Source: VGXO01 sp964614695 | GTDB taxonomy: Bacteria; Planctomycetota; Phycisphaerae; Phycisphaerales; SM1A02 | DNA length: 64,000 bases | Direction: 5' to 3' | Assembly (NCBI GenBank): GCA_964614695.1 | Contig: CAZTMB010000003.1 | Coordinates: 9,156-73,155, forward strand | Part shown: piece by piece, positions 40,516 through 48,355 of the stretch | Numbering within the stretch: position 1 is the stretch's first letter | Layout of the letters: every line of letters begins with the position of its first letter | Program-made: the position numbers and the translations under genes | Notes under the pieces: model-generated | Database searches by the model: none | Seen by the model: only the letters and a program-made list of their open reading frames with translations | Told to the model about the DNA's origin: nothing

Positions 40516-41076
40516 TCAGGGATTCGCCGGGCGGACGCGGACTTCGTTGTCCCGAACCTCGACGACGACGACGGGGCGGTCCGCGTCGATCACGCCGAAG
40601 TCGGCGACCGCGTCGATGCGGCGGCCCGCCACCCGCACGAAGCCGACCGGGCGAAGCGGCGTCACCGTGATCCCGGTCTCGCCCACGAGCCCTGCGCGTG
40701 GATCGGAGGCGGCTGCGTCGGCGCCGCTGCGTGACGCCGCGGCCTCCGCATCGGGATCCTCCACCGACTCGGTCGCGCGCAGGATCATTCGCCTCGCGAG
40801 CGGCGAGCTCGTCCAGAGCTTGATGCCGAAGACGATCGCGAGCGGCGCGAGAACCGCGTAGGCGGCGAGCGTCGCGGCTCCCCAGATCGGATCGAACATG
40901 AACATCGATCCGATCGAGGCGATGCCGGCGAGGGCGCAGAGCAGGCCGAGAAGCCCGCCGCTCGGGACGATCAGCTCGAGCATGAAGAGAAAGAGCGCGA
41001 CGCCCGTGAAGACGAGGCCCAGGACGAGATAGGTGTCCATGCCGCCATCGACGGCGGCGGCAAGCAGGAGGTTCAC
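40516..41076 (-). CDS. Short NfeD-type membrane protein
   Basis: The 186-residue product appears to start at GTG (41076), overlapping the long nfeD stop as GTGA; an ATG at 41040 is the alternative. It has several membrane segments (YLVLGLVFTGVALFLFMLEL, LLGLLCALAGIASIGSMFMF, LAAYAVLAPLAIVFGIKLW) and a C-terminal NfeD OB-fold domain (GLVGETGITVTPLRPVGFVR, VVVVEVRDNEVRVRP). Short NfeD proteins lack the protease part. It lies between the long nfeD and floA. Confidence 0.85.
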   Translation of the reverse strand: MNLLLAAAVDGGMDTYLVLGLVFTGVALFLFMLELIVPSGGLLGLLCALAGIASIGSMFMFDPIWGAATLAAYAVLAPLAIVFGIKLWTSSPLARRMILRATESVEDPDAEAAASRSGADAAASDPRAGLVGETGITVTPLRPVGFVRVAGRRIDAVADFGVIDADRPVVVVEVRDNEVRVRPANP

Positions 41077-42761
41077 GAGGCGATCTCCGCAGGTTCCACT
41101 TCGATCCTGCCTTCGCGGATCGCGACGACGCGAATGCTCGTGCCGGCCTCGATGAACGATCCGTCGGACGCCACGTCGAAGGTTCGTCCGCCGAACTCGG
41201 CGCGTCCGGCGGGACGCAACTGGCTCGCGGCAACACCGACCGCGCCGATCGTCGGCGACGACGGGTCGACTGCGGGCGACGCCGGGCGGACCGATCGCGT
41301 CGAGGCCACGTCGCCGCCGGCGCTCGACGAAAGCACGAGACGGTCGAACGCCCGCACGCCCCGCAGGTGACGCGACAGCAGCCAGATCGAGACCGCGGCC
41401 GCGAAGCCCGCGGCGAGCGTCGTCGCGAGACCGGTCAGGAGCTGACCCTGCCACGCGGCGTCGCCGATCTCGCCGCCGCCGCCGATGAAGGTCCCGACCA
41501 GCCCGATGAAGAGGCACGCGACGCCGGCGACTCCTGCGAAGCCGAAGCCCGGCAGCAGGAAGAGCTCGACTGCGACGAGTGCGAGCCCGAGCAGTACGAG
41601 CAGGATCTCCCACCACTGCGCGAGGCCTGCCAGCGCCGGCGCGCCGACGAGCAGGAGCAGGGCCGCCGTCGCGGCGATGCCGAAGACGCCGAATCCCGGC
41701 GCCGCCAGTTCGATGAAGAAGCACACGAGGAGCACGACGATCAGCACGAGCCGGACCGGCCAGCTCACGAGGAATCGAGTGAGCACCTCCGACCACGTCT
41801 CGTCGAGACGCACGACCGAGGTGGCGCCGAAGTAGGCCTCGAGCTCCGAGTCGTCGGCGATCGTGGCGGCGGCGAGTCCGAAGCCGATCGCTTCGTCCGC
41901 GCGGACGACGAGCAGTTCCTCGTTGCCGATCACCTGCCCGATCAGCCGCCACCTGCCGCGGTCGGCGGCGGTGAGGACGCGGCGGGGCGAGGGATCCTCG
42001 AGCTCGAGAAAGGTGGGATCCGCATCGCCGATCGGTTCGGCCCCCGACTCGGGCTCGGCCGCCTCGACCTGCGGAAGCGCCTCGCCGCGCTGCCGAAGCC
42101 GCGGAGGCGGCTCGCCGAAGGCGATCTCGTACTCGCCGGAATCCACGAACATCCGCTCGCCGGTGGTGATCTCCTCGATCAGCCACAGTTCCATCGTCAC
42201 CGCGACGAAGGCCTGCACGAGCTTCTCGTCGAGACCCCGCTTCCTCGCGCTGCCCGCGACCTCGGAGAGGAGCGGCGCCTCGAGCTTCGCCCGCTCGGCC
42301 GGGGCCATCTGCCGCAGCCCGATGATCGGAATGCCTTGGATCGGCGCCGCATCGCCGAAGACCGCCTCTGGATGCACGATCGTCTCGCGGCACGCGAGCG
42401 CGATGATCGTTCCGGCGGAGAAGGCCTTCGGGTTGATCCACGCCACGGTGTTCGCAGGCGCCTGCGTCCGGATCAGATGGCAGATGTCGAGCGTGGCAAG
42501 CATCTCGCCGCCGGGCGTGTCGATGTCGAGGACGACTGCGCCGGCGCCAAGCCTCGAGGCCTCGCGAAGCCGACGCTCGAGCGATCGCAGGGTGATCTGA
42601 TCGATCTCGCCGTGGACGGGCAGGACCGCGACGGTGTTCGCCTGCCGGGACGCCGGGGCGGCGCGGATGGGAGCTTGCTCGGACTCCGCGCCGGAGGCGA
42701 ACGAGACGCCGAGCGTCGCGAGGCAGAGTGCGAGGATGGCGAACGCGGCGCGAGGCGACAT
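41073..42761 (-). CDS. nfeD: Long NfeD: ClpP-class serine protease fused to membrane and OB domains
   Basis: The 562-residue product has a signal peptide (AFAILALCLATLGVSFA) and a ClpP/SppA-like protease domain at about residues 40-220. Its signature segments are VAVLPVHGEIDQITLRSLER, VVLDIDTPGGEMLATLDICH and INPKAFSAGTIIALACRETI, where Ser in FSAGT is the predicted nucleophile. A Glu-rich insert (about 235-290) precedes four to six membrane segments (LVLIVVLLVCFFIELAAPGF) and the OB-fold tail. Long NfeD (STOPP) proteins cleave stomatin-like partners, and here the flotillin gene is downstream. A perfect -10 hexamer TATACT lies 8 nt before the ATG. Confidence 0.92.
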   Translation of the reverse strand: MSPRAAFAILALCLATLGVSFASGAESEQAPIRAAPASRQANTVAVLPVHGEIDQITLRSLERRLREASRLGAGAVVLDIDTPGGEMLATLDICHLIRTQAPANTVAWINPKAFSAGTIIALACRETIVHPEAVFGDAAPIQGIPIIGLRQMAPAERAKLEAPLLSEVAGSARKRGLDEKLVQAFVAVTMELWLIEEITTGERMFVDSGEYEIAFGEPPPRLRQRGEALPQVEAAEPESGAEPIGDADPTFLELEDPSPRRVLTAADRGRWRLIGQVIGNEELLVVRADEAIGFGLAAATIADDSELEAYFGATSVVRLDETWSEVLTRFLVSWPVRLVLIVVLLVCFFIELAAPGFGVFGIAATAALLLLVGAPALAGLAQWWEILLVLLGLALVAVELFLLPGFGFAGVAGVACLFIGLVGTFIGGGGEIGDAAWQGQLLTGLATTLAAGFAAAVSIWLLSRHLRGVRAFDRLVLSSSAGGDVASTRSVRPASPAVDPSSPTIGAVGVAASQLRPAGRAEFGGRTFDVASDGSFIEAGTSIRVVAIREGRIEVEPAEIAS

Positions 42762-42769
42762 CAAGCGCG

Positions 42770-42775
42770 AGTATA
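42770..42775 (-). promoter_or_regulatory. -10 hexamer TATACT 8 nt before nfeD
   Basis: TATACT on the minus strand (five of six consensus positions), 8 nt before the nfeD ATG. This is the best match among the start-proximal hexamers of this window. The -35 region is poor. Confidence 0.55.
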
Positions 42776-42840
42776 TGGATGCGGTCTTCGCGATCGACCG
42801 CCGCAGGATCCGAGAGGAGGAATGCCGCCCCGCCACGAGA

Positions 42841-42866
42841 ACGGCCGGCCCCGAGGGGCCGGCCGT
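42841..42866 (-). terminator. 12-bp GC hairpin between pseudopilin pair and nfeD
   Basis: ACGGCCGGCCCC pairs perfectly with GGGGCCGGCCGT around a 2-nt centre (in practice a CCGAGG loop). It starts 32 bp after the stop of the prepilin-like gene at 42899 and probably ends that transcript. No U-tract follows. Confidence 0.65.
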
Positions 42867-42898
42867 CGTTCACGCGAGGTTCGATCGGACGACTCCGA

Positions 42899-43759
42899 TC
42901 AGTCCCAGTTGTCGCTGGGGATGGTGACGGTGGTGCCGTCGCCGCTCATCGACTTGACCAGGTACAGCCAGACGTCGTCGCCCTGGTGGGCGGCGGTCTG
43001 CGAGCCGCCGTCGTTCTTGAAGAGGTTGTCGAAGTCGTTGTTGGCTCCGACCCGCTTCAGCTTCTCGGGGAAGAAGGTCTGCTCGAAGGCCACGCTGTTG
43101 TCGTTGTAGACGATGTGCCCGTTCCACTCCCGCGGCGGACCGTGCATTTCAGAGGTCTTCGAGTTGATCATCTGGGCGATGTCGCCGTCCTTCGGACCGC
43201 GGTTGCCGAGGGTCGCGAAGGAGGAGTCCGACGAGTTGCGCCAGTGCTTGGCCTTGCGGGTGCCCGCGAGCGGCATGGCCGCATAGGAGGTGTGCGAGAC
43301 CGCCGACAGGTCGGCCCGCATGCGGTCGTCCCAGTAGACGTTGGCGGCCGGGTTCTTGCGATCCCACTCGTAGAAGGTCATGGTCGAGACGCTCGGGCTG
43401 ATCTCGGCGGTGCTGACGAGCAGGTCGGGCGGATAGAGGTTCTCCATCACGCAGAGCGAATGCATGGCGGCGTGGTTGTTCTGGGTGATGTCCTCCGCGC
43501 CGCGGCCCATGATGATCTGGCCGTTGACGGGAAGGCGGCGCTTGAGGCCCGGCGTCGGGAACAGCCCGTCGTTCTGGACGGCGAAGCTGAGCCAGCCGGA
43601 GTGGATCTGCTTGACCTGCGTGGCGTCGCGGGTCGCCTTCGCGGTCGCACGGGCGCGGGCGAGGGCGGGAAGCAGGATCGCGAGCAGGATGCCGATGATC
43701 GCGATGACCACGAGCAGCTCGACGAGGGTGAAGCCACGCTTCGATTGAGTGTGTTGCAT
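42899..43759 (-). CDS. Prepilin-type N-terminal methylation domain protein A
   Basis: The 286-residue product has a textbook type IV prepilin signal (HTQSKRGFTLVELLVVIAII) with Glu+5 and a hydrophobic helix ending LPALARARATAKATRDATQV. The globular part includes FPTPGLKRRLPVNGQIIMG, GAEDITQNNHAAMHSL and NPAANVYWDDRM. Many planctomycete genomes hold families of such proteins with this LPALARARE-like end, whose function is unknown. GGAG lies 13 nt before the ATG. It is the second of a tandem pair, 47 bp after its paralogue. Confidence 0.88.
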   Translation of the reverse strand: MQHTQSKRGFTLVELLVVIAIIGILLAILLPALARARATAKATRDATQVKQIHSGWLSFAVQNDGLFPTPGLKRRLPVNGQIIMGRGAEDITQNNHAAMHSLCVMENLYPPDLLVSTAEISPSVSTMTFYEWDRKNPAANVYWDDRMRADLSAVSHTSYAAMPLAGTRKAKHWRNSSDSSFATLGNRGPKDGDIAQMINSKTSEMHGPPREWNGHIVYNDNSVAFEQTFFPEKLKRVGANNDFDNLFKNDGGSQTAAHQGDDVWLYLVKSMSGDGTTVTIPSDNWD

Positions 43760-43806
43760 GGGAGGATGCTCCTGATTCGGATTCGGGTTCGGAAGGTGAT
43801 TCCGGC

Positions 43807-44742
43807 TCAGTCGAGCAGCCGGTCGGTCTTGACGTTGGCGAGACCTTCGCCGTACTGCGAGTTGGCGGTGACCGCCTGGCAGATGCCGATCCAGGTGTCG
43901 CCGGCGCGGACGGTGTTGTTGCCCGGGACGCCGCAGGCGAACTCGTCGTCGAAGATGTTGTCCTTGCGGAGCGTGACGCTGCCGCACTCGTACTCGACGT
44001 CGTCGGGGTAGGGGCTCTTCACCGCGACGCCGCGGGCGTCGTTGAAGACCATGTTGCCCGCCCACTCCTTCTCGGAGCCGTGCAGCTGAAGGGTCGGGCT
44101 CTTGGTGAACTCGTCGCCCGAAAGGGTGCCGTCCTTGGTGCCGCGGGTCGAGATGACCGGCTTCGCACGGCCGTCGCTCACCTGCCGCCAGTGGGCCTTC
44201 TTCCGCTCGCCCGCGAGCACGAGGTTCGCGAAGGAGGTGTTGCAGACGCCGCTGCCGGCGGGGTAGTTGATCTTGTCGTCGAAGGTGGTGTCCCAGTACT
44301 TGTCCTGCGTCGGGTTGTACTGGGTGTAGTCGTAGTCGGTCTTGATCTGGACGACCGGGTTCACCTCGGTCGGACCGTAGGCGAGCTCGGGCTTGAAGTA
44401 GTCCTGGGCGATCAGCGCCGAGAAGAGGGCGCGGGTCGTGTTCTGCGTCACGTCCTCGAGGCCCTGGCCCTGGATGTGGACGTTCTGATTGCCGATCTGC
44501 ACGGCCTGCCGGTTGACGAGGCCCGGGGTCAGGAACCGCTGTCGGTTGTCGCTGTTGGAAGAGGTGATGAGGCTCTTCACGACCTCGGTCATCTGCTGCA
44601 GGTCCTTGGCGGTCTTGGCGGTCGCCTGGGCCTTGGCGAGGGCCGGGAGGAGCAGGCCGATCAGCAGGATGATGATCCCGATGACCACCAGCAGCTCGAC
44701 GAGGGTGAAGCCCCTCCGCTTGGCATTGAGGGTCGGACTCAT
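43807..44742 (-). CDS. Prepilin-type N-terminal methylation domain protein B
   Basis: The 311-residue product has the prepilin signal NAKRRGFTLVELLVVIGIII and a helix ending LPALAKAQATAKTAKDL. It shares blocks with its downstream neighbour: RFLTPGLVNRQ, HIQGQGLEDVTQNT, and NPTQDKYWDTTF. A C-terminal part with two or more Cys (VCNTSFANL, YECGSVTLRK, ACGVPGNN) is not in the neighbour and may form disulphides. TAGGAGA before the ATG is the ribosome binding site. It starts the pair, with a long (over 500 bp) upstream region. Confidence 0.88.
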   Translation of the reverse strand: MSPTLNAKRRGFTLVELLVVIGIIILLIGLLLPALAKAQATAKTAKDLQQMTEVVKSLITSSNSDNRQRFLTPGLVNRQAVQIGNQNVHIQGQGLEDVTQNTTRALFSALIAQDYFKPELAYGPTEVNPVVQIKTDYDYTQYNPTQDKYWDTTFDDKINYPAGSGVCNTSFANLVLAGERKKAHWRQVSDGRAKPVISTRGTKDGTLSGDEFTKSPTLQLHGSEKEWAGNMVFNDARGVAVKSPYPDDVEYECGSVTLRKDNIFDDEFACGVPGNNTVRAGDTWIGICQAVTANSQYGEGLANVKTDRLLD

Positions 44743-45285
44743 GGGTGCGGTCTCCTACGAAGGTTGGGGGCGGAACGTCCGCCCGATGCGATGGTGATCC
44801 ACGACACGGAACCCGCCCGCGGCGGGATATGGACTCAGTTCGCCCGACCCGGAGCGATCCTGCAACGGCGCTGCAGACCGCCCCATCGCGGAACGAGGGT
44901 GCAAGGAACACGGGATGTCGCACACGGAGGTGTTCTCGCCGGCGGGCGAACGCGGAGCCACACGAGTTGGCGGACCGCTTCTCAGGCGGTTGGAGACCGG
45001 AGGGTCGCCAACACCAGCCTCACGCCGAAACTCGGTTCAATGGAAGACCGTTCTCGGGATCGGCGGGACGACCCTGAACAGCGGGCGTCGCCTGGCGAGG
45101 ACTCGAATTGTCGACTGGCTGCGACCGGGAAATGAATCGGGGTCGCGATCGACGAATGAGTGCGGGGTGAGTTCCACGAGCGTCTGCCGAGATCGAATGA
45201 ATGGGGGCAGGGGGCTCGCTTCCTTCGGAACTGGAATCCTGTGACTTGCCGCAACCAGTCTGCCCCTTCCGTGGGGCGATGAGCA

Positions 45286-45313
45286 AAAGTATTGCGAGCG
45301 AGGTCGCTGTCAA
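45286..45313 (-). promoter_or_regulatory. Candidate sigma-70 promoter facing the prepilin-like pair
   Basis: On the minus strand a perfect -35 TTGACA (45313-45308) is followed after 16 bp by TACTTT (45291-45286), in a locally AT-richer stretch. The downstream gene is 544 bp away, which would imply a long untranslated leader or an unseen small RNA. Confidence 0.5.
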
Positions 45314-45383
45314 GTTCCGGTCAACCTCCGATTTTCCCGAATCGCTGTTCCGGGTCGACCCGCAGCCTCCTGCGAGCCGCCGC

Positions 45384-45389
45384 TAGAGT
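45384..45389 (+). promoter_or_regulatory. -10-like TAGAGT 6 nt before the RidA gene
   Basis: TAGAGT ends 6 nt before the ATG at 45396, with the same hexamer and spacing as the gene starting at 532. No ribosome binding site intervenes. Confidence 0.4.
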
Positions 45390-45395
45390 CCGGCG

Positions 45396-45869
45396 ATGCC
45401 CCACGAAGACCCGGTCCTGCAGCGTCTCGAAGCCCTCTCGATCCGACTCCCGGAGGCTCCCAGGCCGGTCGCGGCCTACGTCCCGTGGGTGCGATCGGAC
45501 CGCCTGCTCTATGTCAGCGGCCAGATCCCTTTTTGCGACGGCGCTCTCCTGGCGACCGGACCGGTTCCAACGGCGGTCTCGGTCGAAGTGGCGATGCAGG
45601 CGGCGCGGCAGTGTGCCCTGAACGGGCTCGCGGTCGCCGCGGACGCTCTCGACGGCCGCCTCGATCGAGTCCGCCGCGTGGTGCGGATCGGGGTGTTCGT
45701 CGCATGCGACCCGGGCTTCGAGGCCCATCCTCAGGTCGCGAACGGGGCGAGCGAGTTGCTCATCGAGGTGTTCGGCGACCGGGGCCGGCATGCCCGAGCT
45801 GCCGTCGGAGCGCCATCGCTGCCGCGAGGAGCGAGCGTCGAGGTCGAACTCCTCTTCGAGGTCGACTGA
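45396..45869 (+). CDS. RidA-family protein
   Basis: The 157-residue product belongs to the YjgF/YER057c/UK114 (RidA) fold, which includes enamine/imine deaminases. Typical segments are PRPVAAYVPWVRSDRLLYVS, GQIPFCDGALLATGPVP, QAARQCALNGLAVAADAL and HARAAVGAPSLPRGASVEVE. The Arg of RxxVG-type sites is present as ARAAVGA. It belongs to the longer subfamily (about 150 residues) often annotated only as RidA family. It is convergent with the kinase gene, 34 bp apart. Confidence 0.9.
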   Translation: MPHEDPVLQRLEALSIRLPEAPRPVAAYVPWVRSDRLLYVSGQIPFCDGALLATGPVPTAVSVEVAMQAARQCALNGLAVAADALDGRLDRVRRVVRIGVFVACDPGFEAHPQVANGASELLIEVFGDRGRHARAAVGAPSLPRGASVEVELLFEVD

Positions 45870-45903
45870 GGGGTGGACGGACTCTGCCGGCCTGGCTGAA
45901 CCG

Positions 45904-47223
45904 TCAGCGGACGAGGACCACGATCAGCAGGATCAGGTTGATCAGCACGCTCACCGCGAGGGCGGCAAGCAGCGCGGCCTTGCCGCCGCCTCCTCCCGAG
46001 ACTCGCACGACTTCGGTCGGCGCGGGCGGCGGAGCGGCGGCGATCGTGGCGGCGACGGCAGCGAGGTCCGCGGTGCCGCGGGCGTGCTCGGGCGACTCGC
46101 CTCGCGCGACGTGGTCGAGATCCTCGAGCAGCTGCCCCGCATCGCGGTAGCGGTCCGCCGGATCCTTCGCGAGCATCATCTCGATGACTTGGGCGGCGCC
46201 GGGCGAGAGCTGCGGATTCACGTGGTCCGGAGGGGTGAGCGGCGCCTTCAGGTGCTTGTTCATCACCTCGTTGGGCGTCTTGCCCGCAAAGGGCACTCGG
46301 CCGGTGACCATGTGATAGAAGGTCGCGCCGAGTCCGTAGAGGTCCGCGGCGGGCCCGATGTCGACGCGGCCGCGGATCTGCTCGGGGCTGATGTAGTAGG
46401 GCGTTCCGTAGGCCTTGCCCGCCTCGGCCTCCGCCGCCTCGCGATCGGAGACCGCGCGGGCGAGGCCGAGATCGGCGAGCTTCGCGACGCCCGCCTTCGA
46501 CAGCATGATGTTCTTGGGCTTGATGTCGCGGTGGATGAAGCCCTGCGCATGGGCGTGCTTGAGCGCCGAGGCCACCTGCCGCACCATGCCGATCGCCTCG
46601 GACTCGGTCAGCCGACCGTTCTTGGCGATGCGGTCGTGCACCGTCTCGCCGTCCACGTACTCCATCACGAAGTAGTGCTGATCGCCCGCCTGGCCGACGT
46701 CGTAGGCCCCGACGATGTTCTGGTCGTTGAAGCGGGCCGCGGCGCGGCCTTCCTTGTAGAACCGCTCGATGAACTTGGCGTCGGAGGAGAACTTCCGCGG
46801 CAGCAGCTTGATCGCGACGAGCCGATCGAGGCTGACCTGCTTGGCGAGATAGACCGTCGCCATGGCGCCCGCGCCGAGCTTCTTGATGATCCGGTACCCG
46901 GGGATGTGCTGGCTCGCCCGATCGGTCTCCATCTCCGAGCGAAGGCGCTGCAACTGCCGCTCGGTCACGAGCCGTTCGGCGACGAGGGCCTGGGAGAGTC
47001 CGCCGGGAGCGTCCTTGGCGGCGAGCTTCGAGAGGCACTCCTGCAGTTCCTCGTCGCTCACGAAGCCACGCTCGACCAGCACGCGACCGAGCATGGTGTC
47101 GAAGCCGGTGCCGCTTCGGGAACGGTCGGAGGCGTCCTGCGGGCGAGGCGTCTCCTCGCCGCTGGCGGCGGGCGACGGCTGTTCAGGCTTGGCTTCGGAC
47201 GAACCGGAATCCGGTGAACTCAT
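45904..47223 (-). CDS. Membrane-anchored Ser/Thr protein kinase with GspE-N-like domain
   Basis: The 439-residue product starts at the ATG at 47223, since longer frames run antisense into maf. Residues about 45-105 resemble the MshEN/GspE N-terminal domain (LGRVLVERGFVSDEELQECL, LVAERLVTERQLQRL). The kinase domain has the P-loop LGAGAMATVYLAKQVS, the invariant Lys in LVAIKLLPRKF, catalytic FIHRDIKPKNIML at about residue 228, DLG in place of DFG, and the APE-like YYISPEQIRGR. The C-terminus ends in a membrane helix (AALLAALAVSVLINLILLIV), so the kinase faces the cytoplasm with no periplasmic sensor. Confidence 0.95.
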   Translation of the reverse strand: MSSPDSGSSEAKPEQPSPAASGEETPRPQDASDRSRSGTGFDTMLGRVLVERGFVSDEELQECLSKLAAKDAPGGLSQALVAERLVTERQLQRLRSEMETDRASQHIPGYRIIKKLGAGAMATVYLAKQVSLDRLVAIKLLPRKFSSDAKFIERFYKEGRAAARFNDQNIVGAYDVGQAGDQHYFVMEYVDGETVHDRIAKNGRLTESEAIGMVRQVASALKHAHAQGFIHRDIKPKNIMLSKAGVAKLADLGLARAVSDREAAEAEAGKAYGTPYYISPEQIRGRVDIGPAADLYGLGATFYHMVTGRVPFAGKTPNEVMNKHLKAPLTPPDHVNPQLSPGAAQVIEMMLAKDPADRYRDAGQLLEDLDHVARGESPEHARGTADLAAVAATIAAAPPPAPTEVVRVSGGGGGKAALLAALAVSVLINLILLIVVLVR

Positions 47224-47289
47224 GTCGAAGGAACGCTCCAGCCGGACCATGCGCCCGGCGCGACCCCGAAGGTTGCGACCGAACGGGAC

Positions 47290-47295
47290 TATTCT
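47290..47295 (+). promoter_or_regulatory. -10-like TATTCT 8 nt before maf
   Basis: TATTCT ends 8 nt before the GTG at 47304 in the maf frame. It lies just upstream of the divergent kinase gene start. Confidence 0.4.
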
Positions 47296-47303
47296 TCCGA
47301 GTC

Positions 47304-47960
47304 GTGAGAGTGTCAACCGCTCCGTCGGAAACCGCAGCGGAGCGGAGGCTCCCGGACCTCGTGCTTGCGAGCGCTTCGCCGAGACGACGGCAGCTGCTCG
47401 AGCGAGCGGGTCTTCGGCACCGCGTGTTCGACGCCGGCTTCGAAGACGCCTCGATGAGATTGTCTCCAGCCGCGACGCCCGCCTTCCGCGTGGCGGCCCT
47501 CGCTTGGGCGAAGGCGGTTGCCGCGTGTGACCGCCTCGCAGGCGGTGCGGGGCTCGCAAACGGCGAGGCGATCCTCGCCGCGGACACCCTCTGCGAACTC
47601 GACGGCAGGGTGCTCGGCAAGCCTCGCGACGCCCATGAGGCAGCGAGGATGATCGAGAGCCTCGCCGATCGGTCGCATCGAACCCTCTCCGCCATCTGCC
47701 TCTTCGATCCGAAGCGGCATCTTCGGCTGCTGTGGGTCGAGGCGGCGCGGGTGGATCTGGGTCCGCTCGGGCGCTCTGAGATCGAGGCCTACGCGGCCTC
47801 CGGAGCGTGGTGCGGCAAGGCGGGCGGCTACAGCCTCGACGAGCGGCTCGCGGCGGGATGGACGATCCGCTGCGTCGGTGATCCCGAGGTCGTGCTGGGG
47901 CTGCCGACCGCCAGCGTCGCCCGACGAGCCCAGGAACTTGCCGACGAGGCGAGCCGGTGA
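47304..47960 (+). CDS. maf: Maf-type nucleotide pyrophosphatase
   Basis: From GTG at 47304 (or 47310) the product is 216-218 residues. It hydrolyses nucleoside triphosphates, preferring modified or methylated bases. The Maf signature LVLASASPRRRQLLERAGLR and the active-site run AILAADTLCELDGRVLGKPR are clear. EAARMIESLADRSHRTLSAI and AWCGKAGGYSLDERLA (usually GKAGAYGIQ) complete the fold. The N-terminal ATG upstream would overlap the kinase start and is unlikely. The stop overlaps the next gene by 4 bp (GTGA). Confidence 0.92.
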   Translation: MRVSTAPSETAAERRLPDLVLASASPRRRQLLERAGLRHRVFDAGFEDASMRLSPAATPAFRVAALAWAKAVAACDRLAGGAGLANGEAILAADTLCELDGRVLGKPRDAHEAARMIESLADRSHRTLSAICLFDPKRHLRLLWVEAARVDLGPLGRSEIEAYAASGAWCGKAGGYSLDERLAAGWTIRCVGDPEVVLGLPTASVARRAQELADEASR

Positions 47961-48355
47961 GCGTGCTCCTCGAGACCGATCTGCCGGTGGCGGTCGCGGT
48001 GCCGGTCGCGGGGGTGCTCGCGATCCTGGCGATCGGCTATTGGCGTCGGCTCGAGGCGCCGGAGGTGCCGGAGGCGAGGCGCCGGATCCGTCGCTTCTCG
48101 CTGCTGCTGGTCCTCGTGCTTCTGCCCGCCCTCGTCTGGTCGTCAAGCCTCGTCGATCACCGCGCGGATCCCGCGGCGTACGTCGGCGGATGGCTCGCGT
48201 GCTTCGCGATCCTCGCGATGATCGTCCTTGTCGCGATGGTCGATGCGCTGCACTCGCTTCTGCACCATCGCCGCGAATGGCGTCGCCATCGGGAGCGTTT
48301 TGCCGACGCAATCAAGCCCGAGCGATCCGGACCAGCCGGAGGCGAGCCGTCGTGA
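47957..48355 (+). CDS. Small three-helix membrane protein
   Basis: The 132-residue product starts at GTG overlapping the maf stop. It has three membrane segments (AVAVPVAGVLAILAIGYW, FSLLLVLVLLPALVWSS, VGGWLACFAILAMIVLVAMV) joined by a short Arg-rich loop, and a basic His-rich tail (ALHSLLHHRREWRRHRERFA). No family is recognised. It lies between maf and lpxK with GTGA overlaps on both sides, so all three are translated as a coupled unit. Confidence 0.75.
   Translation: MSVLLETDLPVAVAVPVAGVLAILAIGYWRRLEAPEVPEARRRIRRFSLLLVLVLLPALVWSSSLVDHRADPAAYVGGWLACFAILAMIVLVAMVDALHSLLHHRREWRRHRERFADAIKPERSGPAGGEPS

Larger units (their letters stand above)
44743..45395. other. 653-bp intergenic region between divergent prepilin-like and RidA genes
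   Basis: The region is less GC-rich than its surroundings, especially at 45270-45360. All open frames here are short, overlapping and compositionally unlike local genes, so none is called. It holds one good minus-strand promoter candidate (45286-45313) and the RidA -10 hexamer. If that promoter drives the prepilin-like pair, the leader would exceed 500 nt. Confidence 0.5.
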
